64,000 bases of DNA. It comes from JBGQMW01 sp963769845 (GTDB lineage Archaea; Thermoproteota; Bathyarchaeia; Bathyarchaeales; Bathycorpusculaceae). Every line of letters begins with the position of its first letter. Position 1 is the stretch's first letter. Positions 1-7,926 of the stretch are shown here, one piece after another. Under the pieces are notes generated by a model. That model was not told the origin of the DNA, searched no databases, and saw nothing but the letters and a program-made list of their open reading frames with translations. Both the position numbers and the translations under genes were made by a program. The stretch is taken from positions 7,628-71,627 of the forward strand of contig CAVYNL010000019.1 in assembly GCA_963769845.1 (NCBI GenBank), written 5' to 3'.

Positions 1-711
1 TATTTCGTGTGCGGATGCGACAAGTGGTAGATATTTGTCACTCTCTTTTTCTATGAAGCAAGCTTGAAGATTGACTTCAGCGATTTTTTCGGCCAGTTCG
101 TACGCTGCCATGGCTTTGGCTCTTGCATAAGGGTTCTTGAAATCAGAATTGTCTCGTATGCTGTTCACATCAATTATTAGTCTAGGCAACACTGGGCTTA
201 GTCCGTTCTTAATCGCATATATCAGTTTGTCAATTTCTTGATGAACCATCCTGTAGACGCCGGTGATCGCAAGAACTTTGATAATGTTTGAATTGAAGAT
301 TGCCATCTCTATGGGATCTAGAAATTCTCTTCGTGCTCCAATAAGCGGATCGCCTGTGACGATAATGTAACCTAAACCTTGCTTTTCAAGGTCAGCCTTG
401 ATTCGTTTTCCAGGAGCATCTGTAATGGCTACGCTGGGCACGCCGCATCCTGACAGCTTCTCTCTGACTTTTGTCGGTCCAGGTATAGATGGATTTGGTG
501 ATATGAAGACTATGAGATCTGGGTTGAATTCGAAGATTTTTGGCAGTGCTTCTTCAACGTCCTCAACAGCCATCTTTGCACCTGTTGTCACTGTTCGGGT
601 TTTGAGATCTTGTCGATCGGCTAGCTCGTCGAGAAGGAGCTCAAACAGAGGCGAAGAAGCGATGTTGCCACATCTAAAGACTCCGACCTTTTTAAATTGC
701 TGTGTTGACAA
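1..711 (-). CDS. mtd: F420-dependent methylenetetrahydromethanopterin dehydrogenase, partial
   Basis: Reverse-strand translation from 711 down to the window edge gives 237 codons with no stop. It starts KVGVFRCGNIASSP and carries FISPNPSIPGPTKVRE, DAPGKRI, GARREFLDP and NPYARAKAMAAYELA, all characteristic of Mtd. Mtd reversibly reduces methenyl-H4MPT to methylene-H4MPT with coenzyme F420 in the cytoplasmic C1 pathway. The C-terminus (roughly 40 residues judging from family length of about 275) lies off the left edge. The start is a TTG at 711 preceded by GGGGTG; no ATG or GTG is available in frame nearby. A strong AT-rich promoter sits just upstream. Ftr, another enzyme of the same pathway, is at 42.6 kb and not linked in an operon. 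Confidence 0.93.
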   Translation of the reverse strand, partial: MSTQQFKKVGVFRCGNIASSPLFELLLDELADRQDLKTRTVTTGAKMAVEDVEEALPKIFEFNPDLIVFISPNPSIPGPTKVREKLSGCGVPSVAITDAPGKRIKADLEKQGLGYIIVTGDPLIGARREFLDPIEMAIFNSNIIKVLAITGVYRMVHQEIDKLIYAIKNGLSPVLPRLIIDVNSIRDNSDFKNPYARAKAMAAYELAEKIAEVNLQACFIEKESDKYLPLVASAHEI

Positions 712-730
712 GGCTACACCCCTTAAGCAT

Positions 731-749
731 CAATATATATTGTATATAC
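731..749 (-). promoter_or_regulatory. TATA-type promoter of mtd
   Basis: The stretch holds the palindrome CAATATATATTG (731-742) running into GTATATAC (742-749). Read on the minus strand it lies 20-38 nt before the TTG start of mtd, the right spacing for an archaeal TATA box and a very short leader. Confidence 0.5.
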
Positions 750-783
750 CTGAACGTTTTAAGAATTACTGTATGGCATGCGT

Positions 784-1527
784 TCAGTGTTGAGGCGAAT
801 AGTGTCCTCTTTGACCGTGCCGAGACCAGAGCTGCGCGCGCGGAGAGGTGTCGAGTTGTAGTCCCTGCTTAGAAAGACTCACGATCAAGGGTACGCCAAC
901 GAGTAATGAGACAGCGACTACGAGCGAGTCTTCGATGTAAGAGGCTACTGCCCCGCCGGTGAAAATCGCTGAAACTTGTTCGAAACTCGTGAAGAACAAG
1001 CCGCTCAGTCCGCACGGAATGAGCAGGAATATTCTGATGAGGGAATCGGTGGCTATTCCCACGAAAGAAAGCAACAGAACGGCTGTCGACTTGCCTTTGA
1101 CGCTTGGACTGAATAGGCGGTTGCTGAGTCTTGCAGCTGGATAGATGAGGATCAATGCTGCTAGGACGTCAAGTATGGTCCAGAGAGGAAGCGCTCTTCC
1201 GAACGGGTGTGCAAAATAGGCCAGAAGCATCATCGCATATGCTAGCAGAGCAGGTTTCCACAAGCGTCTGGATAACAATCCTATGATCAAGACGCTGACG
1301 GGTTCGGCGATTATGCCGAACATCCACAGGGGGTCAAATGCGACTATTCTTGAGATTGACGAGCCCATTAGGGCAGCGAAAAAGCCGACGTATGGTCCTA
1401 GGATTATGCCTTCTATAGGTTCTAGCAGTACTGCCCAGTTTCGCCACAGGGCGTATGGAAGGAAGTACAGTGTCGTGTGCAACGCGGCGAACACTGCGAC
1501 AAGGCCGACTATGATGCTCTTACGCAT
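784..1527 (-). CDS. ECF-type transporter S component-like membrane protein
   Basis: The protein has 247 residues and about six hydrophobic segments. The opening (MRKSIIVGLVAVFAALHT) followed by EPIEGIILGPYVGFFAALMGS resembles the N-terminal part of energy-coupling-factor S components, where a conserved GP.G...A..G loop contacts the transport module. Such proteins bind a vitamin or small-molecule substrate in the membrane and work with the EcfT and EcfA ATPase units, none of which lies here, so sharing of a common module is likely. The substrate cannot be read from sequence. A GC tract (834-842) lies inside the 3' coding part, the only tract fully inside a gene body. Start: ATG at 1527. Confidence 0.65.
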   Translation of the reverse strand: MRKSIIVGLVAVFAALHTTLYFLPYALWRNWAVLLEPIEGIILGPYVGFFAALMGSSISRIVAFDPLWMFGIIAEPVSVLIIGLLSRRLWKPALLAYAMMLLAYFAHPFGRALPLWTILDVLAALILIYPAARLSNRLFSPSVKGKSTAVLLLSFVGIATDSLIRIFLLIPCGLSGLFFTSFEQVSAIFTGGAVASYIEDSLVVAVSLLVGVPLIVSLSKQGLQLDTSPRAQLWSRHGQRGHYSPQH

Positions 1528-1623
1528 TTGACCTCGATTCTGAATGTACGAGTTCGCACAAAAGTTTTGGGTTGCGTGTCGGGTTTCGGTCGAGGGTTCT
1601 CTAGTCTCGTCAGGTTAAATGCA

Positions 1624-2130
1624 TTAGGCTTGCGGGTTGGATGATCCTTGGGTCTGAGCTTGGACTGTGAGTCTTGGAGGGTATGCGTTGTCCATGACCC
1701 AGTTTGTGTGCAGTGCTGAATAGTCGACTTCGATGAAGTAGCCGCGGAGGCTTCCCGCGCTTGTCTGATCTGGTGCGAATGTTACTTCCAGGTCTGTGGT
1801 TTGTCCGCCTTTGACGTCTACTGGAATTGTCTTGGTGGCGTAATCGGTGTCTGGCAGGATGGAGATGTCTTTTCTGATTTTGACTACTACTGAGTCTATG
1901 TATTCTTCTTTGGCTTCGATTATTACGTGCGCTTCAACCTCTTGACCGACGCTAGCAACCGTGGATCTTTTGCCTGCAACGAGCCAGTATGAGTCTTGGA
2001 CCGAAGGGGTTGACCCGATCTGCGTGGACCTGATCGAGACCAGAGCGAAAACAACTACTATTGCGACTATGATGATGATGATTATCAGGACGAAACCTAT
2101 GCCTCTCCGGTCTCGCCTCATCTTGGACAC
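1624..2130 (-). CDS. Membrane-anchored extracellular protein, pilin-like N-terminus
   Basis: A basic N-terminus (RRDRRG) is followed at once by a roughly 24-residue hydrophobic segment rich in Ile and Val, then a 130-residue beta-rich outer domain with no cysteine. The basic-Gly-hydrophobic layout looks like an archaeal class III signal (PibD/FlaK-type cleavage after G), so it could be a minor pilin, but a plain signal anchor fits as well. The outer part, with VEAHVIIEAKEEYIDSVVVKI, looks like an Ig-like or CARDB-like fold. Start may be GTG 2130 or ATG 2121. No function is recognised. Confidence 0.6.
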   Translation of the reverse strand: MSKMRRDRRGIGFVLIIIIIIVAIVVVFALVSIRSTQIGSTPSVQDSYWLVAGKRSTVASVGQEVEAHVIIEAKEEYIDSVVVKIRKDISILPDTDYATKTIPVDVKGGQTTDLEVTFAPDQTSAGSLRGYFIEVDYSALHTNWVMDNAYPPRLTVQAQTQGSSNPQA

Positions 2131-2470
2131 TATGCTTCACCGAAAAAACGCTAAACAAGCTCGAAGAATTAAAGCTTCTCCCAACAATCCACGAAGATAC
2201 TTCGGAATGGAGAGTATATGCTAGATGTGTCACATTCTCTCGATAGCGCGCGCTCCGAGCGTTGGAATTCTTCTTCCAGAGTTCTTTTTCTTTGGTCATA
2301 TAGACATCTTCGCGCTAGGACTAACCCCGATTAGCGCGATTTCCCATGGAAGATGGCGTTTTGTTGATGAGCGGACTTCTCCGTCTTGTTTCTAGAGGGG
2401 GTTGTTCGGTCTTGTCCAGTCTTTCGGCGCTAGTGTTTAGCTATTAACGCTAGCGCGCGTCTGGTATTTG
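2131..2470. other. Intergenic region with GC tracts
   Basis: About 340 bases without a gene I can support. It contains the GC tracts at 2246-2253 and 2453-2459; the second forms the right arm of an inverted repeat, GCGCTAG...CTAGCGC, around 2427-2457. No RNA gene was recognised. Confidence 0.5.
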
Positions 2471-2777
2471 ATGGAACTGTATAGAGTCTTTATTGATGAC
2501 TTTGCCATCCAATGCTTCAGAACCCTGGATAAGAAAGACTTTGCCGTGAAACCTGAAGACTACTCTTCCAACAGAAAGAGAGTACTTGAACAAGGCTTTA
2601 GCAAAAGACATGATGAGAAAGCTGAATTCCCTCTTTGAGTCAACAGTCGAAATACCGCGAGTGAAGCATGGTAACAGACAGACCGTGGAGATTCTGATCA
2701 ATGAAGAAGCTCTACTGTTCGCCACGTATCTGAGAAATAGCAAGCAAACATGGACTCCTAGAATCCTACTTCCTTAA
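2471..2777 (+). pseudogene. Small hypothetical gene interrupted by a frameshift
   Basis: From ATG 2471 one frame reads MELYRVFIDDFAIQCFRTLD and continues to EDYSSNRKR. Near 2577-2585 (AGAAAGAGAGTACTTG) coding character moves to the next frame, giving EYLNKALAKDMMRKLNS to a TAA at 2777. Joined, this is about 101 residues of ordinary, charged protein sequence, whereas each frame alone is short. The first frame alone stops at about 2638. A GC tract ends just before the start. I do not recognise the family. It may be a relic, or a gene with one extra base in the assembly. Confidence 0.4.
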
Positions 2778-2810
2778 TAAGGGACACCGAAAAGCGAGAC
2801 CTTTGAAATC

Positions 2811-2818
2811 ATATATAG
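2811..2818 (+). promoter_or_regulatory. TATA box of the SnoaL-like gene
   Basis: ATATATAG lies about 35-40 nt before ATG 2853, and GGGAG at 2841-2845 provides a ribosome binding site for that start. Confidence 0.5.
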
Positions 2819-2852
2819 TAGAACGGTTGATTTAAATTATGGGAGATTTGTC

Positions 2853-3242
2853 ATGTCAACGGAAGATCTTAAGGCGCTCGATCGTCGTTTTTTTGAGGAG
2901 TGGAACAAGGGGAAGTCGGCCGCCATGGCCGTAATAGACGAATCATGCTCCCCTAACATCGTATGGTACAGTACTGGCGAGGACATCCGCGGCATCAAGG
3001 ACTTCAAGAAGTCTATGGGCGAGTTCTTCGACGCGTTTCCCGACAATCACTTCGCCATTGACGACATATTCGCCGAAGGAGACAAAGTGGCAGTACGCTA
3101 CACAATCACTGGAACACACAAGGGTAAATACATGGGCATCCCCCCTACCAACAAGAAGATAACACTGTGGGTGATCGAGATCGACCGTATCGTCGGCGGC
3201 AAGTTCGTGGAAGGCTGGATAAGATTTGACACTCTAGGATGA
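2853..3242 (+). CDS. SnoaL-like / ester cyclase family protein (NTF2 fold)
   Basis: 129 residues. The protein shows the SnoaL/NTF2 pattern: N-terminal helices (ALDRRFFEEWNKG), the segment GIKDFKKSMGEFFDAFPDNHF, then strands with DKVAVRYTITGTHKG and the tail GKFVEGWIRFD. Members are small alpha+beta barrel proteins, some acting as polyketide cyclases or isomerases and many of unknown role. Length and the H/D-containing pocket are as usual for the ester cyclase subgroup. It is a single gene with its own TATA box and ribosome binding site; the substrate is unknown. Confidence 0.8.
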   Translation: MSTEDLKALDRRFFEEWNKGKSAAMAVIDESCSPNIVWYSTGEDIRGIKDFKKSMGEFFDAFPDNHFAIDDIFAEGDKVAVRYTITGTHKGKYMGIPPTNKKITLWVIEIDRIVGGKFVEGWIRFDTLG

Positions 3243-3356
3243 TGCAACAACTCGGCCTTGCGCCTACGCCAGCGAAGAAATAACCATAAGTGAAGCCATT
3301 CTGTTTCGACCTCCCCTGTTTTTCTGCTCGACCAATTCCTTGCACTGTGCGTGTGC

Positions 3357-3450
3357 GCGAGCTGAGTGAGTGTGTGTATGAGTGAGTGAAAGAGTGAGTA
3401 AGCGAGTGACTGTGTGAGCTAGAATGAGTGTAAGTAGGCGTGTAAGCGTT
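3357..3450. repeat. Degenerate GAGT/GTGT low-complexity tract
   Basis: Roughly 90 bases are built from imperfect GAGT, GTGT and GAGTAAG units (for example GAGTGAGTGTGTGTATGAGT). No RNA or protein gene is supported; the reading frame over it encodes only Thr/His/Leu-rich repeats. It lies downstream of the SnoaL-like gene and before the left copy of the 18-bp inverted repeat. Confidence 0.7.
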
Positions 3451-3454
3451 TGGG

Positions 3455-3472
3455 TTTGGGATAAAACTTTAC
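3455..3472 (+). repeat. 18-bp inverted repeat, left copy
   Basis: TTTGGGATAAAACTTTAC, followed directly by the GC tract 3472-3480. The exact reverse complement is at 4874-4891, so the pair frames the nucleotidyl cyclase gene. Confidence 0.75.
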
Positions 3473-3584
3473 GCGCGCGCATTTCTTGCTTCTGCTACAA
3501 GCTTTTTATCATCTTGCGCTTTGGCATCCTTTTTCTGTGGCAAAGGCGTACACAAGCTATCGGCGGTTTCCATGCGCGCACTCT

Positions 3585-4562
3585 CTAAGCATTCTTCTGA
3601 GCAACGGGATGCCTGACCTCGAATTTTACTATTGTGTTGTCCGTGAGTCTTAGTTTGCCCAGCTGTTCCATCAGCACTGGATATTCTAATTTTAGGTAGT
3701 ATTTCCTACCTTCATCAAGGTAGTGAAGACCCTTAGATGTCGTGTCTAGAGTAAATCCTACGATACGTTCATCAACTTCGCACCTGATATCCAGAACTAT
3801 TCGCTTTTCATCCAGAGGTTTGTTTATTAATTCAAGTGAAAAAAAATCGAGACCCGATGCATGAGCTTCCTTCAATTTCCTGTAAGAGTGGCTGATGCTT
3901 CCTACGAACCATTCTGGTTCTTTCAATGGTTGTTTGCGAGAAGATGGTATGATAGTGTATTGCTTGGTGAACCAGACAGGCATCAGTTTGTCTTCAGCGA
4001 TTCCTCTTACGGAAACGTTTTCACACAAAAACAATCCTTGCATTTCTTTCGGTAGAAGAGAAAGTCCAAGACTTGAGTCGAACACAATGCCACTAGGTCT
4101 TGCAAAGTCGTTGAGCCTAGAGGCAAGATTGAGGACTTTTCCTGAGTAATCCACAATCTCTTCTCCAGAAGATATGCAACAAGCGGTTCCTCTTGACACT
4201 CCTATGCCAATCTTGTCAGGTGTAGGGAAATATATCCTGTCATCACCTTCAGTCAGTGTCCCGAAATCCTTTACAAGTTTCAGACACTTCTCCATAATGC
4301 TGGCTACAGTATCTTTGGGAGATGTCTCGTCATACCGTACTACGATGAGAAGTCCGTCTCCAGTCGGTTTGTAGAACGCAGCTTTGGGAAAGTACTCATC
4401 TATGATTCTGATGTAGACTCTCTTCAGGAAGTTCGCTATGTCCAGAGACTCACCGATTTCTTTACAAAAGGGTGTGAAGCCTCTTATGTCAAGAACGATT
4501 GCGATAACGTGTTCTGTAGTGCCTTTGGCATCATCCAGAAGCTTTCTGAGTTCAGTGCCCAT
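3585..4562 (-). CDS. Class III adenylate/guanylate cyclase-like protein
   Basis: 325 residues. The first half is a complete class III cyclase homology domain: the first metal Asp in IVLDIRGFTPF, Lys plus the second metal Asp in FYKPTGDGLL, and the substrate and transition-state residues D, N and R in DYSGKVLNLASRLND. The Lys/Asp pair suggests ATP as substrate and cAMP as product. No transmembrane segment is evident. The second half (about residues 195-325) is unlike any regulatory module I recognise. It stands alone between two long intergenic regions carrying an exact 18-bp inverted repeat and GC tracts, which hints at acquisition. Start: ATG 4562. Confidence 0.85.
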   Translation of the reverse strand: MGTELRKLLDDAKGTTEHVIAIVLDIRGFTPFCKEIGESLDIANFLKRVYIRIIDEYFPKAAFYKPTGDGLLIVVRYDETSPKDTVASIMEKCLKLVKDFGTLTEGDDRIYFPTPDKIGIGVSRGTACCISSGEEIVDYSGKVLNLASRLNDFARPSGIVFDSSLGLSLLPKEMQGLFLCENVSVRGIAEDKLMPVWFTKQYTIIPSSRKQPLKEPEWFVGSISHSYRKLKEAHASGLDFFSLELINKPLDEKRIVLDIRCEVDERIVGFTLDTTSKGLHYLDEGRKYYLKLEYPVLMEQLGKLRLTDNTIVKFEVRHPVAQKNA

Positions 4563-4921
4563 GTTGTACCTTTCGATTGCTAGGTTATTTAAATCTTGAG
4601 TTTAAACCAAAAACACAATCTAGATATTCTCTTTTTCCCCACACTGCCTTCCCAAAGCGTATAGTCGATTTAGATAAGGGTAGGCTATAGCGTTCCCTAC
4701 CCCTATTATGATTACTGCGTATATCCTTCCCCTCGCAGGGGAAGGGCAGGGATAGGGTTATGTGCTACTGCGTACAGAAAGCTGAAGTGCTACAGCACAA
4801 CGTGCTCCATATATCTTTTTTTCAGCCCACGAACCGTGCTCGCAGAATACTGCGCCACCTTCTAAAAAAAAGGGTAAAGTTTTATCCCAAATGCGCGCGC
4901 TAAATAAGCTTAGTCTAGGTT
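4563..4921. other. Intergenic region with hairpin and right inverted repeat
   Basis: About 360 bases with no supported gene. It contains a perfect 8-bp stem CCTTCCCC-TCGCA-GGGGAAGG (4725-4745), the right 18-bp repeat (4874-4891) and the GC tract 4893-4900. The hairpin lies upstream of the cyclase and beyond the 3' end of the glyoxalase gene, with no U-tract, so its role is unclear. Confidence 0.5.
4874..4891 (-). repeat. 18-bp inverted repeat, right copy
   Basis: GTAAAGTTTTATCCCAAA, the exact reverse complement of 3455-3472. It is one base from the GC tract 4893-4900. Confidence 0.75.
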
Positions 4922-5572
4922 TCATGTTTTCTTTATTCCGTGGAATAGTTCGCTTCCTGCACCTGGGTAGACTGCTCGCTCTTCTTTTGGTGTTGGCGCT
5001 GTTACTGGTGGCCACTTTTCAGGATGGGGGGTTGGTCCTTCCCGCGTCACGGCTGATGGGGCCGTGTCTTTCATGGAAGGATTCTTCCTGACGTCGACGC
5101 CTTCCACGTTGTGGCTGAACTCGATCGGTATGCCGTTGGGGTCAAAAGCGTATATCGAATGAATGAAGCCGTGGTCGATCGCGTCTGAAACCCAGAAGCC
5201 TGCAGCGGAGAGCTTGTCCTTCAGCGTCCACAAATCCTCCTCCGTTTCCACGCCGAACGAGACGTGGTCAAATATGAACGGGCCTGAAACTGGCTGGCCA
5301 TGGTCCTTTTCTTGCACTGGTTTGACGCCTGGCCACTCGAAAAAGGCGAGAAGGTCAGTCTTGGAGATCTCGAAAAAGTAGTGCCTGTAACCTGGCTGTC
5401 CCAGACCAGCAACTAGCCTCATGCCTAGAAGGTCTCTCCAGAAACGAATCGTCTTATCCATGTCTCCGGTTGCCATCGCCAGATGGTTTACGCCACTAAA
5501 CCTAACCTGAACCTGCTGATTGGATTTTGAGGGCAAGCACGACACACCAAATACATCAACTTGAGAACCCAT
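4922..5572 (-). CDS. Glyoxalase/bleomycin-resistance (VOC) family protein
   Basis: About 216 residues from ATG 5572. The VOC core begins FSGVNHLAMATGDMDKTIRFW, continues with GYRHYFFEI and the second half FIFDHVSFGVETEEDLWTLKD and DPNGIPIEFSHNVEGVD. The metal-binding positions of the fold are present (H of NHLAM, H of FDHVSF, E of PIEFS). Members include lyases and extradiol dioxygenases; the reaction here cannot be assigned. The C-terminal tail after about residue 155 is Pro-rich. Open frame exists upstream of 5572 but reads as non-coding. It is divergent from AlkD. Confidence 0.8.
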   Translation of the reverse strand: MGSQVDVFGVSCLPSKSNQQVQVRFSGVNHLAMATGDMDKTIRFWRDLLGMRLVAGLGQPGYRHYFFEISKTDLLAFFEWPGVKPVQEKDHGQPVSGPFIFDHVSFGVETEEDLWTLKDKLSAAGFWVSDAIDHGFIHSIYAFDPNGIPIEFSHNVEGVDVRKNPSMKDTAPSAVTREGPTPHPEKWPPVTAPTPKEERAVYPGAGSELFHGIKKT

Positions 5573-5728
5573 TATTTCTGCCTTGCGCAGGATCCAAGCA
5601 GCCACTCGACAGCGCACTTGCTTCAGCGACTGCAGCATTGCGGAAAGTGTTTTATTCTGGAACGAAATCACGCAGATGGAACCTGCCACACGATAACGAG
5701 CAAGACACAAGGAGGAACGCCGTGAACA

Positions 5729-6469
5729 ATGATTAACAAGTATCATTCGGAACTCATGTACCAAGTCAAGGCGCATGCCAAGCAGCTGTCGCGGTCTGAG
5801 AAGGAGAAGCTCGAGAGATACATCGGCACCGACAAGACCCTTTACGTAATGGGAGCTGACGCCCAGAGGAAGATCATCAAAGAATGGGCAAAGAAACATC
5901 TAAGCCTCACACAATCTGAGTACATCGAACTGCTCAGCTCTCTCTGTCATGGAGACTCGGTCAACGAGATCTCACTCGCAGGCGAATTGCTCGAATCCTT
6001 CCCAAAGCTAAGGAAAAACGTCGAACCAAAACATCTTGACGCATGGCTGAACACAGCGCGAGGCTGGGCCGAAGTTGACTCGATATGCCAATCAAAATTC
6101 ACTGCAGAAGAGCTTCTGAGCAACTGGAAAGAATGGAAAAAACTGCTGACAAGACTGGCCTCAGACGACAACATCCACAAAAGACGCGCCAGTCTCGTCC
6201 TGCTCACCAAACCCGTGAGAGACTCCGAAGACACAAGGCTGGCAAACTTGGCGTTCATGAACATCGACAAGCTCAAGAAGGAACGAGAAATCCTGGTCAC
6301 AAAAGCAGTCTCATGGCTTCTGAGAGACTTGGTCAAGCACCACAGATGTAGAGTGGAAACGTACCTGAAAGAAAATGAGAACGCCCTCCCCAAAATCGCC
6401 CTCCGAGAGACCAGGATGAAACTCCTGACCGGCAAAAAGACACCCAAGCGAATCATCAAGCAGAAATGA
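5729..6469 (+). CDS. DNA alkylation repair protein, AlkD-like HEAT-repeat glycosylase
   Basis: 246 residues of helical repeats. Signature stretches are GWAEVDSICQ, KRRASLVLL and ILVTKAVSWLLRDL, matching the AlkD family, in which Trp and Asp residues at these places flip and hold positively charged alkylated bases (3-methyladenine, 7-methylguanine) for excision. The conserved Trp, Asp and second Trp are all present. Start ATG 5729; the GGAGG at 5711-5715 is better spaced for GTG 5722, which opens only a five-codon frame overlapping the ATG, so reinitiation or a one-base error near the start is possible. Confidence 0.85.
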   Translation: MINKYHSELMYQVKAHAKQLSRSEKEKLERYIGTDKTLYVMGADAQRKIIKEWAKKHLSLTQSEYIELLSSLCHGDSVNEISLAGELLESFPKLRKNVEPKHLDAWLNTARGWAEVDSICQSKFTAEELLSNWKEWKKLLTRLASDDNIHKRRASLVLLTKPVRDSEDTRLANLAFMNIDKLKKEREILVTKAVSWLLRDLVKHHRCRVETYLKENENALPKIALRETRMKLLTGKKTPKRIIKQK

Positions 6470-6549
6470 GCACGTAGTATTTTGCGCAGATTCTGAAAAA
6501 TCCTTATTAGCAGGAACTCAGCGATGCACAGTGATCGGAGCAGTAAATA

Positions 6550-7518
6550 ATGGATATTTGGAAGCTTCGTTTGTCCATGGCTGGAACGCTTGCCCTAATA
6601 GTAGGTCTGTCAACACTGTTTTTCACGGTTATTCTGAGCCTGACAGGAGCCTTTGATTTCTTGACGCTGGGCATCCTGGTCGGAGTGTTCAACGTTGTCC
6701 AATGGCTCATCTCGCCCTACATCATTGATGCTCTCTACCACGTCCGTGCCATGTCTCCAACTGAGGAACCCAAGCTTCACGAGGTCGTTAACGACCTCAG
6801 CAAGAAGAGCAACATAGGCACACCGAGGCTAATGCTTGCACAAATCCCATTGCCAAACGCGTTCGCTTACGGTTCACCAATAGCGGGAACCCGCATAGCC
6901 GTCACAAGCGGACTCATGAAAACGCTGGACCAGGGTGAGGTTGAAGCTGTCGTCGGACACGAACTTGGACACCTCAGACACAGAGACGTGCAGCTCATGA
7001 TGTTCGTTTCACTCCTGCCCGCTGTGGCCTACTACATAGGCTTCTCCCTCATGCTTTCTGGCATGTTCGGAGGAAATCAGAAGAATCAAGGCAGCGGCGC
7101 AGCACTAGGCATAGTCTTCATGGCTTTTTCATGGATAATGAACCTGTTCATACTCAACCTCAGCAGGGTACGCGAATACTACGCTGACAGACACAGCGCA
7201 TCAATCGTCGACGGGGGATCACAGAAACTCTCGACAGGACTGGCAAAAATAGTCAACGCAACCAAGAACATGGGTCGGATGGGCATGACGAGACAGCAAA
7301 CAAAGAACATGAGTGCATTCAAGGCGTTGTTCATCACCGACCCTGACCGCGCAAAAGTTGACTCTGCCGAATTGTCAATGATGTCAGCCGCAGACAGCCA
7401 AAAACTAGTCCAAGACATATTGGCAAAGAAGCTAACAACGGCCGATCGCGTTTTAGAGATTTTCTCGACGCACCCCAACATAGTCAAACGACTGAAAGCC
7501 TTACAAGAACTGGCGTAA
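6550..7518 (+). CDS. htpX: HtpX-like membrane zinc metalloprotease
   Basis: 322 residues. Two N-terminal transmembrane segments precede a cytoplasmic M48 peptidase domain with the zinc motif VVGHELGHLRHRD near residue 137. A second hydrophobic pair follows, then the third zinc ligand region REYYADRHSA. The C-terminus FSTHPNIVKRLKAL is also typical. HtpX degrades misfolded membrane proteins as part of quality control. Start ATG 6550. It lies 80 bases downstream of AlkD with possible co-transcription. All catalytic residues are intact. Confidence 0.92.
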   Translation: MDIWKLRLSMAGTLALIVGLSTLFFTVILSLTGAFDFLTLGILVGVFNVVQWLISPYIIDALYHVRAMSPTEEPKLHEVVNDLSKKSNIGTPRLMLAQIPLPNAFAYGSPIAGTRIAVTSGLMKTLDQGEVEAVVGHELGHLRHRDVQLMMFVSLLPAVAYYIGFSLMLSGMFGGNQKNQGSGAALGIVFMAFSWIMNLFILNLSRVREYYADRHSASIVDGGSQKLSTGLAKIVNATKNMGRMGMTRQQTKNMSAFKALFITDPDRAKVDSAELSMMSAADSQKLVQDILAKKLTTADRVLEIFSTHPNIVKRLKALQELA

Positions 7519-7608
7519 CCGACCGATGGAACACACATTTTTCTAAGTAGCAGCCAATACGAAGATTCTAATCCCACTTTTTCATCCCAAAACCCACCCC
7601 ATCACAGT

Positions 7609-7805
7609 CTAAGAGAATCCTATCTTCGCCGGACCCAGCAGAGCGGGGAATGTTGATATTACGCCTTTTTCCTCCAGCTGTTTAACCCAGTATCGATAGT
7701 GGCTTCATTCACTGCAATTCAGCACCCATACGAGAAAGTGTTGTTCTAGCGTTTTTGAACCAGATTCAAAATCTTTCCATCTAAAGGATCCAGTTGGTCA
7801 GACAC
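7609..7805 (-). pseudogene. Decayed Lrp/AsnC-type HTH regulator
   Basis: From GTG 7805 on the minus strand the frame reads MSDQLDPLDGKILNLVQ, the start of the Lrp/AsnC helix-turn-helix domain. The match continues across shifted frames as NARTTLSRMGAELQ, VNEATI and YWVKQLEEKGVISTFPALLG then PAKIGF to a TAG at 7609. At least three single-base shifts are needed and the ligand-binding half is missing, so this is a relic of the DNA-binding half. It occupies the 408-base gap between HtpX and the DsrE gene; the rest of that gap holds only the GC tract 7901-7908. Confidence 0.6.
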
Positions 7806-7926
7806 ACGACTCACAAGCTGCCAGCACATCAAGAACTATTCAATATCATCTCCTGCCGTTCTCTAACAGCTAACGCACACTTAGACAGAGCGGAGAAAAA
7901 GCGCGCGCCAGACGCAGCAAGAACTC

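Noticed and set aside
3264..3482. Minus-strand open frame over the GAGT tract
   Set aside because: It encodes Thr/Leu/His repeats from simple sequence and has no start context.
4891..5091. Plus-strand open frame opposite the glyoxalase 3' end
   Set aside because: Hydrophobic composition is an antisense effect of the real minus-strand gene.
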